DNA of 64,000 nucleotides from assembly GCF_954871325.1 (NCBI RefSeq), contig NC_088777.1, positions 19,011,366 through 19,075,365 on the forward strand, written 5' to 3'. Position numbers and translations under genes: made by a program. Source of the DNA: Gordionus sp. m RMFG-2023. Its lineage: Eukaryota > Nematomorpha > Gordioida > Chordodea > Parachordodidae. Positions 45,550 to 56,949 of the stretch are shown piece after piece. The notes beneath the pieces were generated by a model. The model did no database searches and was not told the origin of the DNA. It saw only the letters and a program-made list of their open reading frames with translations. Numbering within the stretch: position 1 is the first letter of the stretch; every line of letters begins with the position of its first letter.

Positions 45550-46079
45550 GAGGGTTGCCACGTATCCCCCCATCAGCGGGAGACTCCCGCAATTTTTTAG
45601 TTTACACGCAGCCATCTCTCTCCCGCAAAACTACAATTGGAAATCTCCCGTAAAAATTTATCGCAATTTTTTAATTTCTTTCGCAATTTTTTTTTTAGTA
45701 TTTTAAAATTTTTAATATATAAATAATAATTTTGAGAGACATTAATTAATTATTTATGTATTTTTAAAATAATTTTAAATATTTATTCGGAAAACATGTC
45801 TAGTTTGTAAATTTCTTTCTATCCTGTTTTATTTTTATTCAATAATAAATCAACATCATTTCATTCATATAAGTCAGTACAGGGGAGTATATCAATATCG
45901 ATTGCAATATAAAAATATTCTCAAAAATATTAAATAATACAGATGCAACTACATTTGCGGAAATCGTATACATCTATCATGTAGTTCAACATTCACAGAG
46001 CTATATCATCACAATGTGGGTGGAATCTTTTTCTCATGATGTTTAACGACTCCAATATAAGTGCAAACCTTACTTGTGG

Positions 46080-47500
46080 CAGAACAAAAATGAGCAAGGC
46101 TATCACAAGTGTTTTAATACCTGAATCCTAAAGGTCAATTCTAGACTATTTGAAAGATGGGCATCCATATGCAATTCTAACAGATGCATCTAATAAGGGA
46201 AATATTAAAACATTTCCCTCGATCCTTCGCTATTTCAACAAGAATAAGAACATTTCAATAAAACTGTTAAAATTTTTTCCTCGGATAGTGAAAAATCCAA
46301 CGATGTAGCTAACCACATAATGTAAATATAGCTGATTCAAGGTTATCAATGAATTGCATAGCTTTCTGCGCTTATAATGCCTCTGTAAATTTTGGCAAAA
46401 ACCAATGTATATTTACCGAATTGAGGCAGCACAATAATGAATTAATACCAATTGGCTGTATATGCCATATACTACATGATTCCTGCAAGAATTCAATGTA
46501 TATCTGTGGATGTCGAATTAATTGTGATGAAATGTTTTAACGAATTTAATTCATTAACTAAAAGAGTTAATGAATTAAAAGAGTTGGTGGAGTGGTATGA
46601 CTTGGAATGGTGTGAGTTGTTGCGATATGTACTTATCAGGTTGTTATCATTAATACCTGCCATCGATAGAATTTTAAAATTTTACAATCCCTTAAAAAAA
46701 ATACTTTTTAAATAAAGATTTTAAAAGCTGTCCTAAAATTTTGAAAAATTTTTTCGAGTATGAAATGGCAGAAGCATATTTGAGATTAGTTTCACATGTA
46801 GGAAATCTACTTCATGCAGTTAATATTCGGTTGCAATCAGAATATTCTTATTAATAAAGATTCACAAAATCATGCTACAGCTCTGTTCTTCTCTACAGTT
46901 AAAAATTAAGAATAAATTTTATGGCGCTATTGCTAAAAATATTATAATAAAATGTTCAAATTACTCTAATTAATACATTTTTAAATGAAGCAGATATTTT
47001 TATTAAAACAATTTTAGAATATTTACAATCAAAATTTGATTTTAATAACTCTATTTACAAATTTATAAATATTATTACCTTGAAACTGAAACATTCAATT
47101 GATGGTTTTTGTAATTTATTTAATATATTAAAAATACCGAAAGACATTGATGTCTTGTTTGAGGAGATTGTAATTCTCTCTATTTTTTTTGATTCGCCAG
47201 AATAAGTTAGATGGTCTAAAAGCAGAGGAGAAATGGGTCGAATTTTTTCGTAACAACAATAAATCCCCATGCTTGGGAAAAATTTGATAGTATGTCTTCT
47301 CCTTATCTCATTGTAATGCCTCATCCGAGTGCATTTTTAGCCTAATGAGGACTGCCTGGAAAAAGGAGAGAAATCGGATTGCTTTAACAACATTAGAGGC
47401 CGAGCAACTATATAATATGTCATGCCAGTAATTTTATAAATATCTCAATAACGACGGTAAACATTTAGTTCTATTATTTAAATCTCAAATAAAATATAAT
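46080..47500 (+). pseudogene. hAT transposase, plus copy, right member
   Basis: Readable blocks include ILTDASNKGNIKTFPSILRY, NCIAFCAYNASVNFGKNQC, ELRQHNNELIPIGCICHILH, then LKELVEWYDLEWCELLRYVL and LIRLLSLIPAIDRILKFYNP. They carry many frameshifts and the order matches the left member. Near 47330-47420 the hATC-like TAWKKERNRIALTTLEAEQ region closes the frame. Confidence 0.72.
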
Positions 47501-47519
47501 TAAGTTTTAGCAATGGCGC

Positions 47520-48260
47520 CATAAAATTATTGTCAATTTTTAACTGTAAAGATGAACACATCTGCAGCATAATTTTCTTCTGATTGCTACTACACATCAA
47601 CAGCATGTAGTAGATTTCCTAGTGAAATCATTCCTAAATATACCTCTGCCATTCATAATTGAAAATAATTTTCAAAATGTTAGGACAGCTTTTATAATCT
47701 TTATTTAAGAAATAAAAGGTTTATAAAATTTTAAAATTCTATCGATGGCGGGTATTAGGAACATATCGCAACCAACATTGTGCTGACTCAATTTTGTAAA
47801 TACACTCTGTTTTTACCAAATTCATTGAGGCATTATCAGATCAGAAAGCTGACATGCAATTTATTGATAATCTCGAATCTGCTATATTTACCATTATATG
47901 GTTAGCTATGTCTTTGGATTTTTCACTATTTAAGGCAAAAAAATTTAATAGTTTTATTGAAACGACCTTAATTTTGTTGAAATAGCGGAGGATCAAGGGA
48001 AATATTTTAATCCTTATTAGATGCATCTGTTAGAATTGCATATGTATGCCCATTTTTTAAATCGTCAAGAATTAACCTCCTGGATTTAGGTGCTAAAACA
48101 TTGATGATGCCTTGCTCATTTTTGTTCTACAAGTATAGTTTTCATTTATATTAGAGTCGTTAAATATTATGGGAAAAAGATTTTACCAACATTGTGATGA
48201 TAAGTATCTCTGTGAATGTTGTACTACAAGATAAGTGATTACATTTGCCGCAACTGTTGC
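47520..48260 (-). pseudogene. hAT transposase N-terminal half, inverted copy, right member
   Basis: The minus-strand frame includes KIFPLILRYFNKIKVVSIKL and LLNFFALNSEKSKDIANHIM (48026-47841). An upstream CRTKMSKA-type block lies near 48110-48140. It corresponds to 42880-43680 of the left member. Confidence 0.68.
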
Positions 48261-48827
48261 ATCTGTATTATTTGGAGTACCTTATTATGTATTTAAACGG
48301 GATACATGATAATTAAGCGCCTAACCCTATAATGTTATACACACACACGGTAGATTTCTAATTGCGGTCGTTTTGCGGGACATTCGCATAAAATATATTT
48401 TTAATTGTAAAATTAAAATCGTTTTTTTTAATAAAATTTTATCTTGTTTACATTCTTTTATATTTAAAAAAGATCGTTGATTTTTTTTATAAATTAATAA
48501 TTTTAATAAATCAAGATGATATTTTATTTTGGAAAATAGTTACCGACTTTGTATTTATATAAACTAATTATAAAAAATTATAGGCCGATAATTAAGTCAA
48601 TTCATAACCAGCCAAAAATTTTTTTTTAACAATTTTTATATTTCTACCGCAAATTTCATACTTCTTCCGCATAATACCAAATATCTCCCGCAATTTGAAA
48701 ATTTTGACTTAGCAACCCTGATGGAGATATGCTAAATATATTTTAAATTTCTAAAGTGTCGTGAAAAGTAACTACTAGCTCACTACTTTTTAAAAAAATA
48801 TTTAAAAGTAGCGTTTAAACAACACTG

Positions 48828-50018
48828 ATTAAGAGGGATATCTAGGGTAGCTTTGTTGAATCTTTAACGTTAGAAGGCGATGGAAATTATGTAAGCCCTG
48901 TCACAAATAATGACTATCAACGTCAGAAATAATGTAAGTAATAAATTTTCATAAATACTCAAAATGTAGTCAAGGGTTGGTGAAATTAATATTATGAACA
49001 AGTCAAATCTTAAATATATTCCTTTGGTATATATTCCCGGTATTTGCAATATTTTATTGATATGTTCAAAATGTCAATATAAGATTTTTTATATTCATGA
49101 AAATTATGTTATTTGGTAGATATATCTTAAGCTTTAAATATATTAGATTTTCTAAATCTTACCAATTATTTATACACCAAACAATGCTGAGTAATTATAA
49201 TTTTTTAATTTAAGCATCACATAGCTAGGGAAAAATATTAGTAATTTTTTTAAAATGCTATTTTTAAATTTGAAACTAAAAAGAACAATTTCTTAAATTT
49301 CATAAAACAATTAGTAAAAGGTACACATATATTAGGCCAAATATCCTAATTTATAAAATTCATTACAATACTTTGAATGATTTGATCAAAGTTTATAAAT
49401 ATTTATTAATTATTGTGGCTTGTTACCATATTATATTTAATATATATCTTAAATATATTCATATTAGATGAATCTCTTAATTTTTGGATGTTTGCAGTTG
49501 TATTTATTGGTATAACATTCATAGCTTTTGTTATATGGGTGCTGATTGGCATGTGGTAATTATTTAATCTTTAAATTATATCAGAGATGTACTGATTGAT
49601 ATCCAATATCAATATTAGCCATAAACTCACTATTGGCTAATAATTTATATTTTTTGCCAATGTTATGGGGTGATACTAAATTATTAAACCATTTAAAAGT
49701 TAGTTGAATAGTTTTTCAATGAAATTTTGCACTAAAAAATATTGTATTTTCTTATAAAACAATATAAAATATTTTTATAATTTTATAAATTGCTTGTTTT
49801 CTAGACCATTTTTATTTAAATAAATAAAAAATTTCCTTCTCATACTTCTCTTTTTTAGACTCCTTATTTATTTTTTAAAATGCTTTTATTATATTTTCTA
49901 GGGTTATCAGATCTTGTTTAGTCAAAAAGAGGACATATTTTTTATAAATTTTAAATAAGGCATTAAAATAAATTTTAAAAATTTAATTGATTTTTAGGCA
50001 GTTATTTATTTTCATTGT
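48828..50018. other. Non-coding stretch with one possible transposon end
   Basis: It is mostly AT-rich. At about 49902 the sequence TAGGGTTATCAGATCTTG, followed by AGTCAAAAAGAGGACAT, looks like the left terminus of another hAT-type element. I found no partner end or coding sequence. Confidence 0.3.
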
Positions 50019-50026
50019 ATTAATAT

Positions 50027-52199
50027 CAGGGTTTCGAACAAGTATAGCAGTTCAGTTCATTTCAGTTTTTAGTTTAAAATTTTATAAATGCTTTGTTCCA
50101 TTTCAGTTTTTTTTGAAAAAATTCATATATATGAACAGTTCTTGGTACTCTTTACAAAGTATCTGAAATTTGGTAAAAAAAATATAGTCTTTATTATAAA
50201 TTTTTAACTGCAATTTTAAAAAAATATATAAAATAAAAATTAGTTTTATTTAACATACGTTTAGGGCTATAAAATGAGCAATAGATATAGATATACAGAG
50301 TGCATCTAATATAAAAGTTATCCCAATTTTTAAAAATCATTTTTTTCGAAAAATGACCAAACTGAGCCAGCCCTATATCTCCGGTTCTAATAAAGTTAAG
50401 AGTTTAATATTTTGAATTTGTCAATTACAATACTTTATTAACTTAAATACCAAATTTTAACAAAATCTGAGATGGTCAAGTTGTTAAGTTATTGATTTGA
50501 CATGGAATGACCCCATATTTGCTGCATTATTGGTGGTTATCATGTAAATTTGCTCAAATCATATTTCATATTATTTTAGAACATCTAAAATAATTTTTAT
50601 AAGATATTCTGATATGTGTCATTCTTTTATCTCTTTCATGCATATGTTATTTATTTTATTTTTCCCTTATTTATAAATTGAATGTTGATCCCCAATATGG
50701 ACTTATCAGATCTAGCTGATATATATAATTTTAACAAAATAAGTTTTTGGTATATTTCCTTTTATTTGTGAAAAATCAACCATTTTTATAATATTATTGT
50801 GTATATTTTCCGATTGATAGTTAAATTTCCACCCAATCCTATAATTATTGGGCTGGGCTATAATATTTCGAAATGATTTGTTGTCAATTGATTTTATTGG
50901 TCTTCCGTGAACTGTTATTAACTCGGTGCAGGAGTGGAAAGTTTCTTTATTGATATTAATTTGTATTGTAGTAGTTCTGGGCTTAAAAGCATTTTGGATT
51001 GTATTATACTGATTTGCATTTTTCTTTATTTGAATTTTTTAATAGTCAAATTTTCTTTATTTTTTTAAAATAATTTGAATTCATTATCGTGGAATCTTTC
51101 TATATGTCTCTCAAGATTTGAAGCATGGTTCCCACTTAAAACTTTACAACGATCTTCTAGTTTACAAATAGATTGATTTATAAGATCACACAGTTTGAAT
51201 TTTCTCGAACCATTTAGTAGATACTTACTATATGATGACGAATAGATCAGAATCTCTTATTATATAAATATATTAAATAAAAAGCTTAATAGAAACAATT
51301 TTATACATAAATTTTATTTTTATATTATAATATGGTTATTTTTTATCTTTTAAAAAAAACTTGGATCATAGAATTTAGATGACAATAAATAAAATGGTTA
51401 GCAATATAATGGTCAGGATAATTTTTTATTTAATAATCATATAGTTTTTTAAATTTAGAATTCTAATAATCATTTAAGTCATTATAAATTATTTATTATT
51501 AAAATAATATGTTAGTTAGCTTTTACCATTATTCATATGCAAAATAGAAAATATGATTAAAGAATGGCATCTGTAATGAATATTCTTCTAAATCTGTTTT
51601 TTTAAATAATAAAAAATCGTACTAAATTATACTTTTATTTATTTATATGTTTTATATTTAATAGACTTACATTGAGTTATAAACAATAGCAAGTTTTACA
51701 TTTTGATGTTAAACTAAATATAAATAGAATAGTTTAACTTAAATTACCCATTCTGTCATATTCTATATAAACTAAGATAAACCTTTTTTGAATATATTAA
51801 TTAATAAGAAAGTATTATAAAACATTTTTATTAGATGTTAGTTATTATTGGTAGAATTGTATGATTTTTCCCTAAATTATTAGCAAGTATTATTATAAAA
51901 GCTAATTAATAAGAATAAACTTGTTAATTTAGCCAAGAATAGCTTTGTGTTATTTTAAGATTATATTTTATCTAATTAACTGGTAATTTGCCTAATCTCT
52001 ATTAAATTGAGGTAAAAATAATAAATTTGGTATTGATTGATATTTAGATAATATAAAAAATTTTAATTTAAAAAGAAATCACGAGTTTAAAAATTGCCCC
52101 CAAGGTAAATTAAAATTTCAAATTTAGGTTAATAATTTAAGATTGATTAATTATAACGGATCATTCCTGTTTGGCTGTTCGGTTCGATTCGAAACCCTG
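50027..52199 (-). mobile_element. hAT transposon with exact target duplication
   Basis: The TIRs are CAGGGTTTCGAAC at 50027 and GATTCGAAACCCTG ending at 52199. The 8-bp duplication ATTAATAT is exact (50019-50026 and 52200-52207). Subterminal GCAGTTCAGTTC and GCTGTTCGGTTCG repeats sit inside the two ends. A decayed BED-hAT transposase lies on the minus strand. Confidence 0.88.
50600..51200 (-). pseudogene. BED-finger hAT transposase, decayed
   Basis: In order: CKLEDRCKVLSGNHASNLER then HIERFHDNEFKLF (BED finger, near 51175-51070); after a short break CTELITVHGRPIKSIDNKSF (about 50930-50880), the canonical hAT region following the finger; then RIGWKFNYQSENIHNNIIK and GINIQFINKGKIK further down. 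The frame shifts at least twice and no hATC end was found, so the element is dead. Confidence 0.72.
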
Positions 52200-52368
52200 A
52201 TTAATATATAATTAATATTAAAATCGAAACAATAACTTACAAATCATATTTTTTTATTTCATATTTTTCATAATATAATAGGCCTTTTTTCTAAAAATTT
52301 ATAGAAATCTTGGTAAAACGATTTAAAATTGTATTGTTTGCATATAATAGCTTTTATAGATTCCATAC

Positions 52369-52541
52369 TAAAAGAAACTATTTAAATTAATTCTTTTTTA
52401 AATCAAATTTATTATTATATATATTATTTCTTTATATCTAAAAACATAGTATATATATAAAAAAAGTTAATTTAAACATATTAAACAATCAACGTTAATA
52501 TATTTTAAAAATAAATAATATTCAAATAAGACTAATCAACA
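52369..52541 (-). repeat. 3' LTR of gypsy element 2
   Basis: 173 bp, starting TGTTGATTAG and ending TTTCTTTTA on the minus strand. Short for an LTR and identical to the 5' copy. Confidence 0.9.
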
Positions 52542-53012
52542 TTCCCCCTCTTCTACAAAGAACAAAGCTTCTTCTCAGCAGTCATCGAGAGCTTGTTGTC
52601 CTAGAAGTTTTTTCTGTTTGGATTGTACTCGGTTTCTTCTTGGTTAGCGCATAAATCTCAAATGTTCTCGTAGGCTTGATTCTATTACGTAGGTTTGATA
52701 AAATCGTTTATTAGAGTTGCGTGAGTTTGTACGTTTATTGTAGGCTTGATATCCTTATCGTATGTTGTTCACATTTCTCAAAATTGTTATTATCATTAAT
52801 CCAGTTGAATATTGGAATTTGGAATAAATCGGAATATGTAATTTGGAATAGTTGATCAAATCAAATATATGAATAATATGCACGAATAAATTTTGAATTT
52901 CGGAAAAATATGTAATAAGGAATGATAATTTAAGGATAAAATTTTAATCCAGAATAAGGAATGATAAATCATAACGATTATTATATTATTTTTTAGGTGT
53001 TAAGTTAATCAT

Positions 53013-53300
53013 AGCGTTTTATACTTTTAGCGTTTTATATTTTTAGCGTTTTATATTTTTAGCGTTTTATATTTTTAGCGTTTTATATTTTTAGCGTTTT
53101 ATATTTTTAGCGTTTTATATTTTTAGCGTTTTATATTTTTAGCGTTTTATATTTTTAGCGTTTTATATTTTTAGCGTTTTATATTTTTAGCGTTTTATAT
53201 TTTTAGCGTTTTATATTTTTAGCGTTTTATATTTTTAGCGTTTTATATTTTTAGCGTTTTATATTTTTAGCGTTTTATATTTTTAGCGTTTTATATTTAA
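53013..53300. repeat. 16-bp minisatellite, 18 copies
   Basis: The unit AGCGTTTTATATTTTT repeats at an exact 16-bp step from 53013 to about 53300. The first copies carry one variant base. It lies between the end of integrase and the 3' LTR of gypsy element 2, outside coding sequence. Confidence 0.95.
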
Positions 53301-53436
53301 ATTTTAAGCACGTAATCTTTTAAGTAATCAGGTTTATTTTTAATTCTTATTGGTCTAGTAATTGGTATCTTAATCTCATTCTTCGTGTCCACACTTCCCC
53401 CCTTAGAGGAATTTTTAGGGTCAATTTCATGATATT

Positions 53437-53832
53437 TTAAACTGTGTTGTAACATTCTCTTTTCCTTAACTGGTCAAGATGCCTACTTACTATCCCTTTA
53501 TCAGTATAAACTTGAAACATGGTGTTACTCTCTTTAAGCTTGATGCTGCCTTTGCACCACGTATCATCACCCTGTTTCTTATACCAAACATAGTCTCCTC
53601 TATTAAAAGTTCTATTTCGTGGTAACGACATGAAGACTTCACCAACTTTATCCTCCAAAGGTTTTAATAAATCCCACTTTATTCTAATGTCGCGGTTAAA
53701 CATTCTCTTGGACGGTGTAACTCCCGTAGTGTCATTCGGCGTGTTTCTATAGTTGAACAAAAATCTGTCCAGCGCAGTTTCTAAGTCAATCTTAATGTTT
53801 CTTTTCATATGAGCTTTAAATGTTCTCACCAT
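53437..53832 (-). CDS. Gypsy element 2 integrase C-terminal part
   Basis: The frame MVRTFKAHMKRN, then FLFNYRNTPNDTTGVTPSKR, NRGDYVWYKKQ and GIVSRHLDQLRKR is the integrase C-terminal region of gypsy elements, with the YRxTPxxxTGxxP block and the closing R-H-xDQLR motif. Confidence 0.85.
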   Translation of the reverse strand: MVRTFKAHMKRNIKIDLETALDRFLFNYRNTPNDTTGVTPSKRMFNRDIRIKWDLLKPLEDKVGEVFMSLPRNRTFNRGDYVWYKKQGDDTWCKGSIKLKESNTMFQVYTDKGIVSRHLDQLRKRECYNTV

Positions 53833-53885
53833 ACGTTCAGCTTGTCCATTAGATTGCTGATGGTAGGCCGACGTTAGTACATGTT

Positions 53886-55415
53886 TTATATACCATAATT
53901 GCTACAAAATTTTTCAAAATCTTTGCTCGTGAAATTGGTACCATTATCTGTAACAATGGTTTCAGGTATACCAAATAGTGAAATAGTTTTATAAATTTCC
54001 TTTAACGTGAATTCAGTCGTAATACTCTTTACCGGAACTATAACCGGAAATTTACTGTAAGCATCAACGATTATCAACCAATTCTTTGTAAAAAATGGAC
54101 CCGCATAATCTATGTGTATCCTTTCAAATGGTTTAGTTGCTGCTACCCATGGATTTTGTATTTTCTTTGGATTGTCATGATAAATATTACAATCATCGCA
54201 ACTTTTGACTTCCAAATCAATGTCGTTGACCATACCAGACCACCACATACGATCTTTGGCTAAGGATTTAATTTTACCTGCTCCCAAATGACCTTCGTGT
54301 AACGCCTTCAGTATGTTCTTTCTCAGACTTGACGGAATTATTATTTTGTCGCTTTTGTACAGACAATCTTTAATGATACTTAGTTCGTGTTCAATATTTT
54401 CATAAATTTTATTTTGGATAGGCACATTATTTCTTATGTCATTCATAACTTGAGATAATTCAAAATCTTTGGATGTTTCATCACGTATTCGGTCAAAACT
54501 AAGAGGTATATCGCCAAAGTCATTTATAATCGCGATATCATCAATAACGTCATCATCAATTACTTGTGGTAGTCTTGAGAGGCAATCGGGAACAACATTG
54601 TATTTACCAGCTTTATATCTGATGTTAAAGTCGTAACCCCCCAAAATTATACTCCACTTCTGTAACCTTAATGACATGGTGCTATTATCTTTGAGCCCTT
54701 TGGTGAAAATATGGATTAGCGGCTTGTGATCCGTTACAATAGTGAACTTAGTCCCTATCAAGTATTCTTGAAATCTCTTGATAGCAAACATAATGGCCAG
54801 AGCTTCACGCTCAATATTGGTATAGTTTATTTCGGATTTTGCTAAAGTTCTTGATGCAAAAGCTATCGGTTTTTCTTTGCCATCTTTTTCAGTGTGAAAC
54901 AAAACAGCTCCTAAACCTCTTTTAGATGCATCAGTCGCAATTCCGATAGGTAGTTCAGGATTAAAGTACGTCAAAGCTGGAGGAAGACTAATCAATGTCT
55001 TTAGATCATCAAAACTTTTGGAGTGTTCTAAATTCCACTCCCATTTTTCTTTGTTAACAATCTTGTATAAAGGATCAGCTATTTCAGCGAAGTTGTTCAA
55101 AAATTTTCTGTAGTACCCGGCCATACCTAAAAACGTTGACAATTCCGCAGCTGATTTTGGTTCCGGCATTTTAACGATCGCCTCGATCTTGTCATGGTTG
55201 GCGTGGATCCCATTGGCGTCGATGTCGTGTCCTAAGAACCTTAGACTTTTTTTGAAAAATAAGCTTTTTGCAAAATTAGGCACTAAGCCATGAGATAGTA
55301 TTCTTTCAAAAACCTTCTTTATGTTGTTGAAATGAACTTCGTCACTACTTCCCGTTATTAGTAGATCATAAATATAAAATACGACATCTTTCATGTCACT
55401 GAAAATTTGATCCAT
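53886..55415 (-). CDS. Gypsy element 2 pol (RT end, RNase H, integrase core)
   Basis: A 509-codon frame. It has the end of reverse transcriptase (FLGHDIDANGIHANHDKI, FLGMAGYYRKFLNNFAEIA), RNase H (GIATDASKRGLGAVLF, NIEREALAIMFAIKRFQEY, TDHKPLIHIF), the integrase zinc region (ALHEGHLGAGKIKSLAKD, then CDDCNIY) and the catalytic core (HIDYAGPFF, VTDNGTNFTSKDFEKF). Earlier reverse-transcriptase sequence (VRVCADFKDTVNPALEDFRY) is recognisable upstream to about 55.76 kb. Confidence 0.9.
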   Translation of the reverse strand: MDQIFSDMKDVVFYIYDLLITGSSDEVHFNNIKKVFERILSHGLVPNFAKSLFFKKSLRFLGHDIDANGIHANHDKIEAIVKMPEPKSAAELSTFLGMAGYYRKFLNNFAEIADPLYKIVNKEKWEWNLEHSKSFDDLKTLISLPPALTYFNPELPIGIATDASKRGLGAVLFHTEKDGKEKPIAFASRTLAKSEINYTNIEREALAIMFAIKRFQEYLIGTKFTIVTDHKPLIHIFTKGLKDNSTMSLRLQKWSIILGGYDFNIRYKAGKYNVVPDCLSRLPQVIDDDVIDDIAIINDFGDIPLSFDRIRDETSKDFELSQVMNDIRNNVPIQNKIYENIEHELSIIKDCLYKSDKIIIPSSLRKNILKALHEGHLGAGKIKSLAKDRMWWSGMVNDIDLEVKSCDDCNIYHDNPKKIQNPWVAATKPFERIHIDYAGPFFTKNWLIIVDAYSKFPVIVPVKSITTEFTLKEIYKTISLFGIPETIVTDNGTNFTSKDFEKFCSNYGI

Positions 55416-55762
55416 AATTTGTTGAAAAATCGCAGATGAAGTCTTTAACCCAAAAGGAAGTCTGGTAAACCGGTAGTACCCCCTGTGTGTAGATATAGTT
55501 AATATGTCTCTGCAGGTTTCGTCGATGGGAATTTGTAACGCATCCTTGAAATCTATCTTGGTGAACTTCTTCCCTTCCTTGAGCTTAGCGATAAGATCAT
55601 TTATTCTTGGAAGTGGGTATCTGAAGTCCTCAAGGGCTGGGTTGACAGTGTCTTTGAAGTCGGCGCAAACCCTAACGCTCCCATTGTCCTTGTAGACAGC
55701 GGTTATCGGACTTGCCCATCGGACATCTGTTACCGGCTCAATGACTCCATCTCCTATCTATC

Positions 55763-56257
55763 TCATAGTTCTCTAGTAACAGCGTCTATCTTTGAATAAG
55801 GTAACCGTCTATGTGGTATGATTTTCGGTTTGGCGTCGTTACGTAGATATATCTTGACATTCCCTTTATTGATCGGTTTTTTAGTCAGTTTAGATTCGCA
55901 ATCTTTTATTAATTTCTTTATTTCATCTTCATAGTTGGTATCAATGTTTGCTATAAATTTGTTCAAAATATTACTAAAGGCATTAATCCACATACGTCCC
56001 AATAACGCATTTTTATTAGATTTAACGACCACGGCTTGCAAGTGTTTGGTGATACCTTCGTAGGTTACTTTAACTTGAGTGACGCCAATAATTTTGATTA
56101 AGTTTCCATCATAAGCTGTGAGTTGTAGAGTGGACTTTTTAAGATCTTTAATACCTATTTGTTTAGCCATATCATGAGGTATAATTGTAAACTTGGATCC
56201 CGTATCAACCTGCATAGTAACAGCAGCATCATTTACTTTTAAAGTAGTCTTGAACAA
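55763..56257 (-). CDS. Gypsy element 2 aspartic protease
   Basis: A 164-codon frame with MQVDTGSKFTIIPHDMAKQI (DTG active site), LTAYDGNLIKIIGVTQVKV and ALLGRMWINAF. The last third, with INKGNVKIYLRNDAKPKI, is the lead-in to reverse transcriptase. Order and motifs fit Ty3/gypsy. Confidence 0.85.
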   Translation of the reverse strand: MFKTTLKVNDAAVTMQVDTGSKFTIIPHDMAKQIGIKDLKKSTLQLTAYDGNLIKIIGVTQVKVTYEGITKHLQAVVVKSNKNALLGRMWINAFSNILNKFIANIDTNYEDEIKKLIKDCESKLTKKPINKGNVKIYLRNDAKPKIIPHRRLPYSKIDAVTREL

Positions 56258-56280
56258 ATTATCATTAAGTTTAAACTCAG

Positions 56281-56729
56281 TTAAATTGTTGATATTAAAA
56301 TCACTACCATTATTATTTTGTGTAGGGTTATTTTTTTTTTAACAATCTCTTCAATGTTCATGTTACAATTGATGTTACTTTGATTCATGTCATTATATTG
56401 TAATGGTTTTCTTTGATTAATATTTTGATTATAATTTTTCCACGTATTATTTTCTCCATTATTGTTGTTATTGTAGGATTGATATTGATAACCATATTGA
56501 TTATTATATTGACTCTGATTTCTTTGATTGTTGTAAGACCAGGAATTGTTTCTCCCATTATAATTATTGTTTTGCCAAGTACCTCTACCATAATTGTTTG
56601 AATTGTTATTGTATTGCCAGGCATTGTTTCTATCATAATTGTTTGCATTATTGTTGTTGTACCACATGGAGTTTCTTTTATAATTTTGTAAATTTGGATA
56701 AAATTTTGACTATCGAAAAGAAAAGTCAA
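56281..56729 (-). CDS. Gypsy element 2 Asn/Tyr-rich Gag-end region
   Basis: The minus-strand frame starting at 56667 is almost entirely Asn, Tyr, Gln, Trp and Arg (NNNNANNYDRNNAWQYNNN and NNWQNNNYNGRNNSW types). It is low-complexity and looks intrinsically disordered. No capsid or zinc-knuckle motif is recognised. Its position just inside the 5' end of the element implies a short or highly modified Gag. Confidence 0.55.
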
Positions 56730-56949
56730 AAAATTTTATTTGTCCTTTTATCATCTCCCATATTGAACGACGAATTTGATAAGTAATTCCTTTACCTTTT
56801 ATTTTTACAAAAGAATTCAAGGTAAGGATATTTTAAACTTTTATTATTTTACTTTGTTTTATTTTACTTTGTTTTATTTTACTTTGTTTTATTTTTTTTT
56901 TAAAGAGAAAGAAAAACGAAAAAAACGTACCACCGTAACCGGGGCACCA

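Larger units (their letters stand above)
40927..48720. mobile_element. 7.8-kb composite hAT unit (two fold-back copies plus spacer)
   Basis: The outer ends are CAGGGTTGCCATGTC at 40927 and TTAGCAACCCTG ending 48720. The 8-bp duplication is ATAGAGAT (40919-40926) and ATGGAGAT (48721-48728), 7 of 8. The inner ends at 44125 and 45550 have TIRs but no matching duplication. Removing the whole 7,794 bp also rebuilds the split duplication of the 39884-40921 element, which independently supports a single insertion event. Confidence 0.75.
45550..48720. mobile_element. Fold-back hAT copy, right member
   Basis: Same architecture and order as 40927-44125: GAGGGTTGCCACG left end, CTCCCGCAATTT repeats, plus-strand transposase then inverted partial copy, and a right end TTAGCAACCCTG. 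The copies differ by scattered substitutions and small indels, so they are clearly one family unit duplicated or mobilised with its fold-back structure in place. Confidence 0.82.
38231..48827 (+). mobile_element. Old hAT element hosting two later insertions
   Basis: The left subterminal sequence (TTTTTTAAAAAGTAGCGG near 38238) and the right end (CACTACTTTTTAAAAAAA near 48780, then TTTAAACAACACTG ending 48827) are inverted relatives; the left tip is eroded. A BED-finger remnant and a hATC domain in the plus direction lie at 38500-38710 and 39680-39820. The right flank resumes at 48721 once the insertions 39884-40921 and 40927-48720 are taken out. Confidence 0.65.

Noticed and set aside
53013-53300. 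CRISPR-like regular array
   Set aside because: The units are contiguous 16-mers with no unique spacers, inside a eukaryotic LTR element; it is a minisatellite.
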